Origin: Labrys monachus
Lineage (GTDB): Bacteria; Pseudomonadota; Alphaproteobacteria; Rhizobiales; Labraceae
Length of the DNA: 64,000 nt
Assembly: GCF_030814655.1 (NCBI RefSeq)
Contig: NZ_JAUSVK010000001.1
Location: 5,029,001-5,093,000, forward strand
Reading direction: 5' to 3'
Below, one piece after another: positions 50,470 through 58,886 of this stretch. A program made the position numbers and the translations under genes. Under the pieces are notes generated by a model. That model ran no database searches. It saw nothing but the letters and a program-made list of their open reading frames with translations, and had not been told where the DNA came from. How positions within the stretch are numbered: the stretch's first letter is position 1; each line of letters opens with the position of its first letter.

Positions 50470-52533
50470 TCAAACTTCGATGACGAGGTTGCCGGACGCA
50501 TCGCGCCAGGCCTTCGCGCCGGGATCGATGACGATCGAGGTGAAATCGGATTCGACGATCGCCGGCTCGGTGATGACCTGGCCTTCGGGGATCGATTCCA
50601 GCCGCCAGACATCGGCGTCGATCCAGCCGGCGCCGAGGAAATGCACGGGACGGGACATCAGCCTGGCGGGACGGCCGTCGGCGGCGAGGCGCCCCGGCGT
50701 GCCCGAGCCGATGCGGCAGCGCACCTCCGCGTTCCAGCTCACCGTCTCGATGTCGGCGCCCTCGTCGCTGACGGCGAAGATGTCCTGGTGCATCTGGTGG
50801 AAATCGGCGACCAGCGCCCGCACGTCGCCGTCGCCGGCAAAGGCCGGCACCCGCAGCGGAACCTCGATCTCCCAGGCCTGGTCCATGTAGCGCGCCTCGG
50901 TCGACCAGTCGATCTCGACCGCCTTCGCGCCGGCGCCGGGACCGGCGGCGAACGCGTCGCAGGACGCCTTCAGGCCGGCGAGCACGCCATTGACGCCGTC
51001 GATGTCGAAGGCATCGCTGCGCGAATGGAACATCGCCTGCTGATGCGAGGTGAGATCGGAGATCAGCGCGCCTGAGGCCGACAACGCCGCACCGGCTTCG
51101 GTGACCAGCACCCGCCTGCAGCCGAGGCGCCGCGCGATGGCGACGCAGTTGAGGCCGGCCGCGCCGCCGCCGGCGACGAAGGTCGCGCGGGTCGGGTCGA
51201 TGCCCTGGTTCACGGTGATGTCCATGATCGCCTGCACCATGTGCTCGGTCGCGAGCGCCACGATCGCTTCGGCGGCTGCCTCGACGGTCTTGCCGAGCGG
51301 CGCGGCGACGTCGGTGCGGATGGCGTCGAGCGCGCCGGCCTTGTCCAGCGCCATCTTGCCGCCGAGGAAGAATTGCGCATCGATGAAGCCGAGCGCGACG
51401 GCGGCGTCGGTCAGGGTCGGCCGCCTGCCGCCGCGGCCGTAGCAGACCGGGCCGGGCACGGCGCCCGCGCTCTTGGGGCCGACATGCAGCAGGCCGCCGG
51501 CATCGACCCAGGCGATGGAGCCGCCGCCGGCGCCGATGCTCTTCACGTCGACGGAGGGCATGCCCGTCATGTGGCTGCGGAAGGGCTGGCCGAGCCAGGT
51601 CTCGCGGCTCCGCGGAATGCGGCCGCGCCGCACCAGCGAGACGTCGAAGGTGGTGCCGCCGGTATCGCCGACGATCAGCGTCTCGGCCGGATCCGCCGCG
51701 CCATAGGCCTTGGCCGCCACCGGCGCCATGCTGGGCCCGGAATTGATCAGATGGACCGGCGCCTCGGCGACGCGCGAGGCATCCATCACACCGCCCTGCG
51801 AGGTCACGACCAGCACGCGGCCATGGAAGCCGGCCTCGCGCAGGCGCCGCTCCAGCCCATGCATATAGGCGCCCATGACCGGCTTGAGCGACGCGTCGAT
51901 GCAGGTCGAGGAGGCCCGGCGATATTCGCGGATCGACGGGTTGATCCGGTGCGACAGCGTGTAGGGAAGGCCGGGCAGGCGCTTTTCGATGAGCGCGCCG
52001 ACCGCGAGCTCATGCGCGGGATTGACCACCGACCACAGGAACGACACGCCGATCGCCTCGACACCCGCGGCCTCGATCCGGTCGAGGATGGCGATGACCG
52101 CAGCCTCGTCCAGGGGCGTGCGGACGGCGCCGCTGACGGTGATGCGCTCCGGCACCTCATAGGTGAGCGCGCGCGGAACATAAGGTTCGGTATAGGGCAC
52201 GGTGAAGTTGAAGGGCTCGATGCGCCCGCCCTCGCGGAAGACGAGCGTATCGGGATGGCCCTGCGTGGTCAGGAAGGCGGTGCGCGCCGTCGAGCCGGTG
52301 ACGATGGCGTTGATCGCATGCGTCGTGCCGTGGACGAGGATCTCGCCGCGGCCGAGATAGGCCTTCAGGTCCTCGCCGGCCGCCTCGGCCGCGATGCGCA
52401 GGCTGTCGATGACGCCGGCGACCGGGTCGGAGGGGGTCGTCGACGCCTTGTGCATGCTGAGCACGCCATCGTCGGTGGCGACCATCAGGTCGGTGAATGT
52501 GCCGCCCGTATCGACGGCGAAGCGAAGGCCCAT
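50470..52533 (-). CDS. hyuA: Hydantoinase A/5-oxoprolinase alpha-subunit family (HyuA)
   Basis: 687 residues. N-terminal RFAVDTGGTFTDLMVATDDG (phosphate-binding ATP motif), GTTHAINAIVTG, then VGDTGGTTFDVSLVRRGRIP and FVAGGGAAGLNCVAIARRLG, the ASKHA-type nucleotide fold. Works with HyuB. Its place after a dehydratase and an FAH-family gene is unusual for a hydantoinase and suggests a ring-opening of a sugar lactone or lactam-like intermediate (inference). Confidence 0.93.
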   Translation of the reverse strand: MGLRFAVDTGGTFTDLMVATDDGVLSMHKASTTPSDPVAGVIDSLRIAAEAAGEDLKAYLGRGEILVHGTTHAINAIVTGSTARTAFLTTQGHPDTLVFREGGRIEPFNFTVPYTEPYVPRALTYEVPERITVSGAVRTPLDEAAVIAILDRIEAAGVEAIGVSFLWSVVNPAHELAVGALIEKRLPGLPYTLSHRINPSIREYRRASSTCIDASLKPVMGAYMHGLERRLREAGFHGRVLVVTSQGGVMDASRVAEAPVHLINSGPSMAPVAAKAYGAADPAETLIVGDTGGTTFDVSLVRRGRIPRSRETWLGQPFRSHMTGMPSVDVKSIGAGGGSIAWVDAGGLLHVGPKSAGAVPGPVCYGRGGRRPTLTDAAVALGFIDAQFFLGGKMALDKAGALDAIRTDVAAPLGKTVEAAAEAIVALATEHMVQAIMDITVNQGIDPTRATFVAGGGAAGLNCVAIARRLGCRRVLVTEAGAALSASGALISDLTSHQQAMFHSRSDAFDIDGVNGVLAGLKASCDAFAAGPGAGAKAVEIDWSTEARYMDQAWEIEVPLRVPAFAGDGDVRALVADFHQMHQDIFAVSDEGADIETVSWNAEVRCRIGSGTPGRLAADGRPARLMSRPVHFLGAGWIDADVWRLESIPEGQVITEPAIVESDFTSIVIDPGAKAWRDASGNLVIEV

Positions 52534-52605
52534 GGTTCGGTTCCAGAATGCAGGGGAAGGCGCGGCGGAGCGAAGGTCCGGACTGGAGACCGACGCCCCT
52601 CGGTC

Positions 52606-53601
52606 TTAGAGCGAACGCACGACGAAGTCCGGCGCCGGGGCGGCGACCATGCGGTTGCGCAGCGGCCTGCCGAAAGCGGGGACGTCGATCTCGAAGCGAT
52701 CGCCCGCTTGCGTCTCGATCCCGTTGGCGCAGCTCAGGAGCGGCGCACCGAAGAAATAGGCATGCAGGTCGCCGGGCCGGCGGAACATGTCATAGCGGAA
52801 ATGGTAATGTTCGAGGTTGCGGACGGAATGCGACATATTGCGTTCGCCGCTGAGGAATTCGCCTTCCCACAGCATCCGGCCGTCACGGACGACGCGGATC
52901 GCGCCCCGGGTGTCGTCGGGCAGGTCGCCGACCAGCAGTTCCGGCCCGATCGAGCAATCGCGCAGCTTCGAATGGGCGAGATAGAGATAGTTGAGCGCTT
53001 CGGTGACCTGGTCGGAGAACTCGTTGCCGAGCGCGAAGCCGAGCCGCCACGGGTTGCCGTCGGGACCGATCAGATAAAGGCCGACGATCTCGGCCTCCTC
53101 GCCGCCGGCAAGGGCGAAGGCCGGCATCGGCAGGTCGGCCTCGGGCGGCACGACGCAGGTGCCGAGACCCTTGAAGAACCATTCGGGCTGCACGCCGACC
53201 TCGCCCTCGGCCGGCTTGCCGCCCTCCAGGCCCATGCGGAAGATCTTCATGGAATCGGTCATGTCGGCGTCGGCGCCGTGGGCGATCTCATGCATCTTGT
53301 CGCGCGCATCGGCGCTGCCGATATGGGTCAGGCCGGTGCCGGTGATCCAGAAGCGCGCCGGCTCGGGATGATCGAGCGGGGCGAGCAGGCGGCCCTCGGC
53401 GACGATCCCGTCATAGCTTTCCGGCGCCTCCTGCGGCGCCGCGCGGACGGCTTCGGCGAGGCTCTCGCCGCGTTCGATGGCGCGGGTGGCGAGATCGTAG
53501 ACGGTGGCCGGACCGGCGAGCGGCACCACCAGGGCGCCGCTCTCGTCGGGAATGCCGACCTTCCGCTCGCCCGAACGGCTCTTGAACTGCACGAGACGCA
53601 T
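52606..53601 (-). CDS. Fumarylacetoacetate hydrolase-family protein (AraD1-like)
   Basis: 331 residues. It has FWITGTGLTHIGSADARDKM, EWFFKGLGTCVVPPEADLPM, GEEAEIVGLYLIGPDGNPWR and GNEFSDQVTEALNYLYLAHS (Glu/Asp metal ligands), as in AraD1-type FAH proteins linked to sugar-acid dehydration. In such pathways it acts on 2-keto-3-deoxy sugar acids as a hydrolase, aldolase or dehydratase. It lies 50 bp downstream of the dehydratase gene. Confidence 0.88.
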   Translation of the reverse strand: MRLVQFKSRSGERKVGIPDESGALVVPLAGPATVYDLATRAIERGESLAEAVRAAPQEAPESYDGIVAEGRLLAPLDHPEPARFWITGTGLTHIGSADARDKMHEIAHGADADMTDSMKIFRMGLEGGKPAEGEVGVQPEWFFKGLGTCVVPPEADLPMPAFALAGGEEAEIVGLYLIGPDGNPWRLGFALGNEFSDQVTEALNYLYLAHSKLRDCSIGPELLVGDLPDDTRGAIRVVRDGRMLWEGEFLSGERNMSHSVRNLEHYHFRYDMFRRPGDLHAYFFGAPLLSCANGIETQAGDRFEIDVPAFGRPLRNRMVAAPAPDFVVRSL

Positions 53602-53651
53602 GGTAACTCCAGACCTGTGAAGGGAAACGGCGTGCGCGGGGCGCGACGCGC

Positions 53652-55376
53652 TCAATGGGAATTGCGGGGGATGCCAGCGCCGCGAGGACCGGCGAGGAAG
53701 CCGAAATCGGCGCCTTCGTCGGCTTGCAGGACATTCTGGACGTAGAGGCTCTGATAGCCGGAGGCGGGCGGCACCGGCGGCTGCCAGCCGGCACGCCGGC
53801 GCGCCAGCTCCTCGTCCGACACCTCGAGATGGAGGCGGCGGCCCGGCACGTCGAGCTCGACGATGTCGCCTTCCCGCACCAGGGCGAGCGGCCCGCCGGC
53901 GGCGGCCTCGGGCGCGACATGCAGCACCACGGTGCCGTAGGCGGTGCCGGACATGCGCGCGTCCGAAATGCGCACCATGTCGGAGACGCCCTGGGCGAGA
54001 AGCTTCGGCGGCAGGCCCATATTGCCGACCTCGGCCATGCCGGGATAGCCGCGCGGGCCGCAATTCTTGAGCACCATCACGCAGTCCGCGTCGATATCGA
54101 GATCGGGATCGACGATGCGGCGCTTGTAGTCCTCGATGGTCTCGAAGACGACGGCGCGGCCGCGATGCGTCATCAGCGCCGGCGTGGCGGCCGACGGCTT
54201 CAGCACGGCGCCCTGCGGCGCGAGATTGCCGCGCAGGACGGCGATGCCGCCCTGCTCCGCCAGCGCATTGTCGAAATCGCGGATGACATCGCGATTGTAG
54301 TTCGGCGCGTCAGCGACATTCTCCCAGGCCGACCGGCCCGTGACGGTCGGCGCGTCCCGGTTGAGCAGGCCGTGCTCGCCGAGCGCGCGCATGACGGCCG
54401 GCAGGCCGCCCGCATAGTAGAACTCCTCCATCAGGAAGCGGCCCGAGGGCTGCAGGTCGACGATCGTCGGCACGTCGCGCCCGAAGCGGTCCCAATCGTC
54501 GAGGCCGAGATCGAGGCCAACGCGGCGGGCGATGGCGATGAGGTGGAGCACGGCGTTGGTCGAGCCGCCGATCGCGCCGTTGACGCGGATGGCGTTCTGG
54601 AAGGCCTGCGGCGTCAGGATCTTCGAGAGGGTCAGGTCCTCCTGCACCATCTCGACGATGCGCCGGCCGGTCAGCTGCGACAGCGCGTGGCGGCGGGCGT
54701 CGACGGCGGGAATGGCGGCGTTCTGGGGCAGCGCGATGCCGAGGGCTTCGGCCATGCTGGCCATGGTCGAGGCGGTGCCCATGGTCATGCAGCTGCCGGC
54801 GGAACGGCTCATGCCGGCCTCGGCGGCCATGAACTCATCGACGCTCATGCGCCCGGCCTTCACTTCTTCATTGTAGCGCCAGACGACGGTGCCGGAGCCG
54901 ATGCTCTCGCCGCGATAATTGCCGTTCAGCATGGGGCCGCCGGAGAGCACGATCGTCGGCAGGTCGCAGGACGCGGCGCCCATGACGAGGGCCGGCGTGG
55001 TCTTGTCGCAGCCGACCAGGAGCACGACGCCGTCGAGCGGATTGGCGCGGATCGATTCCTCCACATCCATCGAGGCGAGGTTGCGATAGAGCATCGCCGT
55101 CGGGCGCATGTTGGATTCGCCGAGCGACATCACCGGAAATTCGAGCGGCAGCCCGCCGGCCTCGTAGACGCCGCGCTTCACGCGTTCGGCGAGATCGCGC
55201 AGATGCGCGTTACAGGGCGTCAGCTCCGACCAGGTGTTGCAGATGCCGATCACCGGCCGGCCGTCGAAGGCGTCGGCCGGCATGCCCTGGTTCTTCATCC
55301 AGCTGCGATGCATGAAGGCATCCTTGCTGGTGCCGCCGAACCAAGCCTGGGATCTCAATTTCTTCATGTCGGCCAT
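53652..55376 (-). CDS. IlvD/Edd-family sugar-acid dehydratase
   Basis: 574 residues. GICNTWSELTPCNAHL, LLVGCDKTTPALVMGAAS and GSCMTMGTASTMASMAEALG contain three Cys for a [2Fe-2S] or [4Fe-4S] cluster; DARMSGTAYGTVVLHVAPEA closes the active site. It is of the L-arabonate/D-xylonate dehydratase type (ends ADFGFLAGPRGAGIPRNSH). It dehydrates an aldonate to a 2-keto-3-deoxy acid. First gene of the operon, divergent from the IclR gene. Confidence 0.93.
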   Translation of the reverse strand: MADMKKLRSQAWFGGTSKDAFMHRSWMKNQGMPADAFDGRPVIGICNTWSELTPCNAHLRDLAERVKRGVYEAGGLPLEFPVMSLGESNMRPTAMLYRNLASMDVEESIRANPLDGVVLLVGCDKTTPALVMGAASCDLPTIVLSGGPMLNGNYRGESIGSGTVVWRYNEEVKAGRMSVDEFMAAEAGMSRSAGSCMTMGTASTMASMAEALGIALPQNAAIPAVDARRHALSQLTGRRIVEMVQEDLTLSKILTPQAFQNAIRVNGAIGGSTNAVLHLIAIARRVGLDLGLDDWDRFGRDVPTIVDLQPSGRFLMEEFYYAGGLPAVMRALGEHGLLNRDAPTVTGRSAWENVADAPNYNRDVIRDFDNALAEQGGIAVLRGNLAPQGAVLKPSAATPALMTHRGRAVVFETIEDYKRRIVDPDLDIDADCVMVLKNCGPRGYPGMAEVGNMGLPPKLLAQGVSDMVRISDARMSGTAYGTVVLHVAPEAAAGGPLALVREGDIVELDVPGRRLHLEVSDEELARRRAGWQPPVPPASGYQSLYVQNVLQADEGADFGFLAGPRGAGIPRNSH

Positions 55377-55401
55377 TGCTCGCGCCTGGATCTGTGTTAT
55401 T

Positions 55402-55418
55402 GTTCCGCTATACGAAAC
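55402..55418. promoter_or_regulatory. IclR-type operator at the dehydratase operon
   Basis: GTTCCG-CTATA-CGAAAC lies 25 bp from the dehydratase start. Read on the other strand it matches the site at 56562-56578 (GTTYYG-TATAG-CRGAAC), and a weaker second half-site (ATTCTGTTGTACAAAT) follows at about 55421. Confidence 0.7.
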
Positions 55419-55542
55419 GGCATTCTGTTGTACAAATCGTTAGGGCAGCCTGCGGGGATTGTCAACCGACCTCTCGCCATCGGAGCGGGAGTTCGACGCC
55501 TGCGCGGAAGCCCAAAATGCATGGCGAAGAGGGAGGCACCGC

Positions 55543-56364
55543 GTGTCGGAATCCAACGAGACTTCAGACGACAAATATCCGCTGCGCAGCGTCGGCCGCG
55601 CGCTGGACGTGCTGCAGGCACTCGGCGCCGGCAGCGGCAAGGGCATGAGCGTCGGGGAGATCGCCGAAGCCATCGGCGTCTCGCGCTCGACCGCCTTCAC
55701 TTTGCTGCAGACCATGGTGGCGCGCGGCTTCGTCGCGGATACGCGCATCGGCGGGGCACGCCTCTACCGGCTCGGCCTCGCTTTGGTGCATCTCGGCGAT
55801 CGCGCCGTGGCCGAAATGGGCATCACCCAGATCGCCACGCCGATCCTGCAGCAATTGACCGACGCGACGCAGCTGACCTCGCGCCTGGCGGTGCTCGACG
55901 ACGGCTATGCCGTGGCGATCGGGCGCGTCGACGCGCCCGGACCGTTCCGGATGACGGCCTCGCTCGGCCGACGCGAGCTGCCGCACTGCTCCTCGGTCGG
56001 CAAATCGCTGCTGGCGCGCCTGCCGAGCGAGCAGGTGATGGCGATCCTCACCCGTCTCGGCATGCCGCGCCGCACCGAGCACACGCTGACCTCGCAGGCC
56101 GCGCTGATCGCCGATCTCCGGGCGATATCGGCCCGCGGCTACGCCTTCGACAATGAGGAAGACAATATCGGCGTCGTCTGCGTCGGTGCGGCCGTCTACG
56201 ACCGGACGGGGGACGCGGTCGCGGCAATCAGCGTCACCTGCATGAAGCTCGGACGCAGCGAGGAAGACCTGCACCAGCTCGGCTCCGCCGTGCGCGCCTA
56301 TGCCGACCGCATCAGCCAATTGCTGGGCGGGCCGGCGCATTCCGCCCTGCCTCCCCTCCCCTGA
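55543..56364 (+). CDS. IclR-family transcriptional regulator
   Basis: 273 residues. The HTH is GMSVGEIAEAIGVSRSTAFT, LLQTMVARGFVADTRIGG; the effector domain has LPHCSSVGKSLLARLPSEQV, RRTEHTLTSQAAL and IGVVCVGAAVYDRTGDAVAA. A GTG at 55543 with GGGAGG is favoured over the more upstream TTG at 55459. It most likely controls both the divergent dehydratase operon and the importer operon through the shared palindrome. Confidence 0.9.
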   Translation: MSESNETSDDKYPLRSVGRALDVLQALGAGSGKGMSVGEIAEAIGVSRSTAFTLLQTMVARGFVADTRIGGARLYRLGLALVHLGDRAVAEMGITQIATPILQQLTDATQLTSRLAVLDDGYAVAIGRVDAPGPFRMTASLGRRELPHCSSVGKSLLARLPSEQVMAILTRLGMPRRTEHTLTSQAALIADLRAISARGYAFDNEEDNIGVVCVGAAVYDRTGDAVAAISVTCMKLGRSEEDLHQLGSAVRAYADRISQLLGGPAHSALPPLP

Positions 56365-56399
56365 CCGGCCCGCAAGGCCGAAGGCATCTGCGAAACCGC

Positions 56400-56505
56400 C
56401 GCTGTCGCGAGGAAACGCGGCAGCGGCGGCTGCCGGCTGCCGGCTGCCGGCTGCCGGCTGCCTTCGACATGGCCCGACGGCCGCGCCGCGCCCACAAAAT
56501 GGGCG
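56400..56505. repeat. Tandem CTGCCGG repeat tract
   Basis: Four to five successive copies of the 7-mer CTGCCGG occur at about 56428-56461, after the IclR stop. It lies between the regulator and the importer promoter; no gene is present. Confidence 0.6.
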
Positions 56506-56515
56506 GCACTTCATA

Positions 56516-56543
56516 TTGACAACACGGCTTGCTCCGATACAGT
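56516..56543 (+). promoter_or_regulatory. Probable sigma70-type promoter of the importer operon
   Basis: TTGACA at 56516-56521 and TACAGT at 56538-56543 with a 16-bp spacer. The IclR-type palindrome follows immediately, as expected for repression. Confidence 0.55.
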
Positions 56544-56561
56544 TCTAGAGTACAAAACATC

Positions 56562-56578
56562 GTTCTGTATAGCAGAAC
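56562..56578. promoter_or_regulatory. IclR-type operator at the importer operon
   Basis: A perfect palindrome GTTCTG-TATAG-CAGAAC, just downstream of the -10 candidate and 28 bp before the start codon. A related half-site (GTTCTAGAGTACAAAAC) lies at about 56542-56558. The same pair occurs at the divergent dehydratase operon. Confidence 0.78.
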
Positions 56579-56605
56579 AAAATCCAGATGAGAACGGAGC
56601 TTTCC

Positions 56606-57727
56606 ATGTCCATCGTTCGAACGCCCATGCTCGCTATGGCCGGCCTCGCCCTGCTCTCCAGCGCCTCCGGCGCAGGCATGGCGGCCCATGCCGCCGAAAA
56701 GACCGTCCCCGACGCCGCCAAGACGCACCAGATGCCGTGGGGGGCGTTCAAGCTGGCGCCGCGGATCGTCAAGAAGATCGAGGCCGGGGAGAAGGCGAAC
56801 ATCGTCGTCGGCATCGAAGGCACGGGCATCCCGATCCAGGGCGCCGAGATGCGCATCGGGACGAAGAAGGGCTGCGAGGCCGCCAACAAGGAGCTTCCGG
56901 CCGATTGCCGCATGGTCGGCCCGGTCAACCCCGACACCACCAAGCAGCTCGCCGAACTCGAGACGCTGCTGAATTCCGGCCAGGTCGACTGCCTGGCGCT
57001 GCAGCCGCCGCTGCCGAACCAGTTCACCGGCATCATCAACAAATATGCCGATGCCGGCATTCCCGTCTTCACGCTCAACATCGACGCGCCGAAGGCCAAG
57101 CGCTTCGCCTTCTATGCGCTCAACGAGGTCCAGGCCGGCACCATCAACGGCGAGGCGACCGCCAAGCTGATCAAGGCGAAGGGCATCGCGGTCAATGAGA
57201 TCGCCATGGGGAGCGGCGCTCCCGACCAGCCCTGGGCGCAGGCGCGCATGCAGGGCTTCGAGGCCGGCTACAAATCGGTCTTCCCGGACGCCAAGTTCTT
57301 CAACGACGTCAAGAGCGGCATTCCCACCGGCAAGAACTTCACCACCCAGGAAGTGCTGAATTCGGTCACCCCGTTCCTGACCGCCCATCCGGAAGTCACG
57401 CTGTTCTTCCACACCGACCAGGGGGTCGAGGGCGTCGGCAACGTCATCCGCAACCTGAAGCTCAACGGCAAGGTGTTCACCTCCGGCTTCAACGTCAGCG
57501 GGGCGATCCTCGACGCCATCGGCGACGGCACCACCCTGGTGACCATCGACCAGGGCTTCGACAACCAGGCGCAGGCGCCGGTGGAGCAATGCGCGAAATA
57601 CCTCGCCACCGGCGAGACGCCGGCCGATCCGCTGCAATATCTTCGTCCGATCGTCATCACGCAGGCAGGCGGCGAGGGCGAGCTGAGCGTCGACGCCGGC
57701 CGCCAGCGCCTGAAGGCCGCGCACTGA
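56606..57727 (+). CDS. Sugar-type ABC importer substrate-binding protein
   Basis: 373 residues. The signal peptide (MSIVRTPMLAMAGLALLSSA) has cleavage near AHAA. The mature body shows the Peripla_BP_4 pattern: ANIVVGIEGTGIPIQGAEMR, NSGQVDCLALQPPLPNQFTG, YADAGIPVFTLNIDAPKAKR and LFFHTDQGVEGVGNVIRNLK. It feeds the downstream permease and ATPase. Start at 56606 with GGAG. The substrate is probably an aldonate or sugar handled by the divergent dehydratase. Confidence 0.92.
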   Translation: MSIVRTPMLAMAGLALLSSASGAGMAAHAAEKTVPDAAKTHQMPWGAFKLAPRIVKKIEAGEKANIVVGIEGTGIPIQGAEMRIGTKKGCEAANKELPADCRMVGPVNPDTTKQLAELETLLNSGQVDCLALQPPLPNQFTGIINKYADAGIPVFTLNIDAPKAKRFAFYALNEVQAGTINGEATAKLIKAKGIAVNEIAMGSGAPDQPWAQARMQGFEAGYKSVFPDAKFFNDVKSGIPTGKNFTTQEVLNSVTPFLTAHPEVTLFFHTDQGVEGVGNVIRNLKLNGKVFTSGFNVSGAILDAIGDGTTLVTIDQGFDNQAQAPVEQCAKYLATGETPADPLQYLRPIVITQAGGEGELSVDAGRQRLKAAH

Positions 57728-57754
57728 GCGAGGCTGGGTCCTCGTCCGATCGCC

Positions 57755-57782
57755 GGCGCGGAGATCGCAGGATCTCCGCGCC
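57755..57782 (+). terminator. Intercistronic hairpin after the binding-protein gene
   Basis: A perfect 12-bp stem (GGCGCGGAGATC / GATCTCCGCGCC) with a GCAG tetraloop, without a T tract, lies between the binding protein and the permease. Similar hairpins are known to stabilise the upstream mRNA and raise expression of the binding protein over the membrane genes. Confidence 0.7.
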
Positions 57783-57821
57783 GCTCTTCTACGCTCTCTG
57801 CCATCGTTGCCCGGAGCCGTC

Positions 57822-58886
57822 ATGCCGCAGACCCTTTCCGCCCTCCTGGGCACGCAAAAAGTCCTGAACAGCCTCAGAGCGCTGGGGCTTGCCCTCGCCA
57901 TCGTGCTGATCGCCTGCATCGTCCAGTCGCAGCGCTCGGCCTTTCTCAGCCTGGAGAACCTGCTGACGCTGGTCCGCTCCATGGTCGCGCTCGGCATGGT
58001 CGCTTTCGCGCAGATGCTGGTGATCCTGCTCGGCGAGATCGATCTGTCCGTCGGCGCGGTCTACGGGCTCGCCGGCACGGTGGCGGCCACGCTCTGGCTC
58101 GGCGGCGGCAGCCTGCCCTTCACCGCGCCGCTGCTCGTCGCCTTGGCGGCCGGGCTCGGCGTCGCGCTGCTGACCGGCCTCGTGAACGGCTTCCTGACGG
58201 TGAAGGCCGGCCTGCCCTCCTTCATCACCACGCTCGGCATGCTCAACGTCGCCGACGGCCTGTCGCTGATGATCAGCAATGCCACCACCTTCACGCCCGC
58301 CTATAACGATCCGCTGCCGCCGGCCTGGGAACTGACGTTCTTCCACGGCCTCGGGGGTGCGCTGATGCCCTACGACATCCCGGTCGAGACGCTCTGGCTG
58401 CTGGCGGCGTTCGCTCTGTTCTGGATCCTTCGCCACTGGACCGTCTTCGGCTTCCGCCTGGTGGCGATGGGCGGCAATGCCGAAGCGGCGCGTGTCGCCC
58501 GCCTGCCGCTGCGCAAATACAAATATCTCGTCTTCCTGCTCAGCGGCCTGATGGCGGGCCTCGCCGGCATCATCGACTTCTCCTATGTCGGCTCGGTCGG
58601 CCCGACCCAGTCGAGCTCGCTGTCGTTCCAGGTGATCGCGGCCGTCGTCATCGGCGGCGCCAGCCTGAACGGCGGCCGCGGCACGATCGTCGGCACGCTT
58701 CTGGGCGTGATCCTGCTGGCGCTCCTCAACAACGGCCTCGCGCTGCTGGGCGTAGGCTCCTTCGTCCAGTTGTTGTTCATCGGCCTGGTGACGATCGGCG
58801 CCGTGTGGCTCGACCTCGTGTCGCAGAGGCTGATCCGCAGCGCCGGGCAGCGCTCGGCCCGCGCCGGCGCGGGAGCGGCGGCATGA
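57822..58886 (+). CDS. Sugar-type ABC importer permease
   Basis: 354 residues with about ten TM segments: RSMVALGMVAFAQMLVILLG, EIDLSVGAVYGLAGTVAATL (the ID-LSVG motif), FITTLGMLNVADGLSLMISN, KYKYLVFLLSGLMAGLAGII and FQVIAAVVIGGASLNGGRGT. RbsC-type membrane protein. The ATG at 57822 has GGAG upstream. It overlaps the ATPase gene by 4 bp. Confidence 0.92.
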   Translation: MPQTLSALLGTQKVLNSLRALGLALAIVLIACIVQSQRSAFLSLENLLTLVRSMVALGMVAFAQMLVILLGEIDLSVGAVYGLAGTVAATLWLGGGSLPFTAPLLVALAAGLGVALLTGLVNGFLTVKAGLPSFITTLGMLNVADGLSLMISNATTFTPAYNDPLPPAWELTFFHGLGGALMPYDIPVETLWLLAAFALFWILRHWTVFGFRLVAMGGNAEAARVARLPLRKYKYLVFLLSGLMAGLAGIIDFSYVGSVGPTQSSSLSFQVIAAVVIGGASLNGGRGTIVGTLLGVILLALLNNGLALLGVGSFVQLLFIGLVTIGAVWLDLVSQRLIRSAGQRSARAGAGAAA

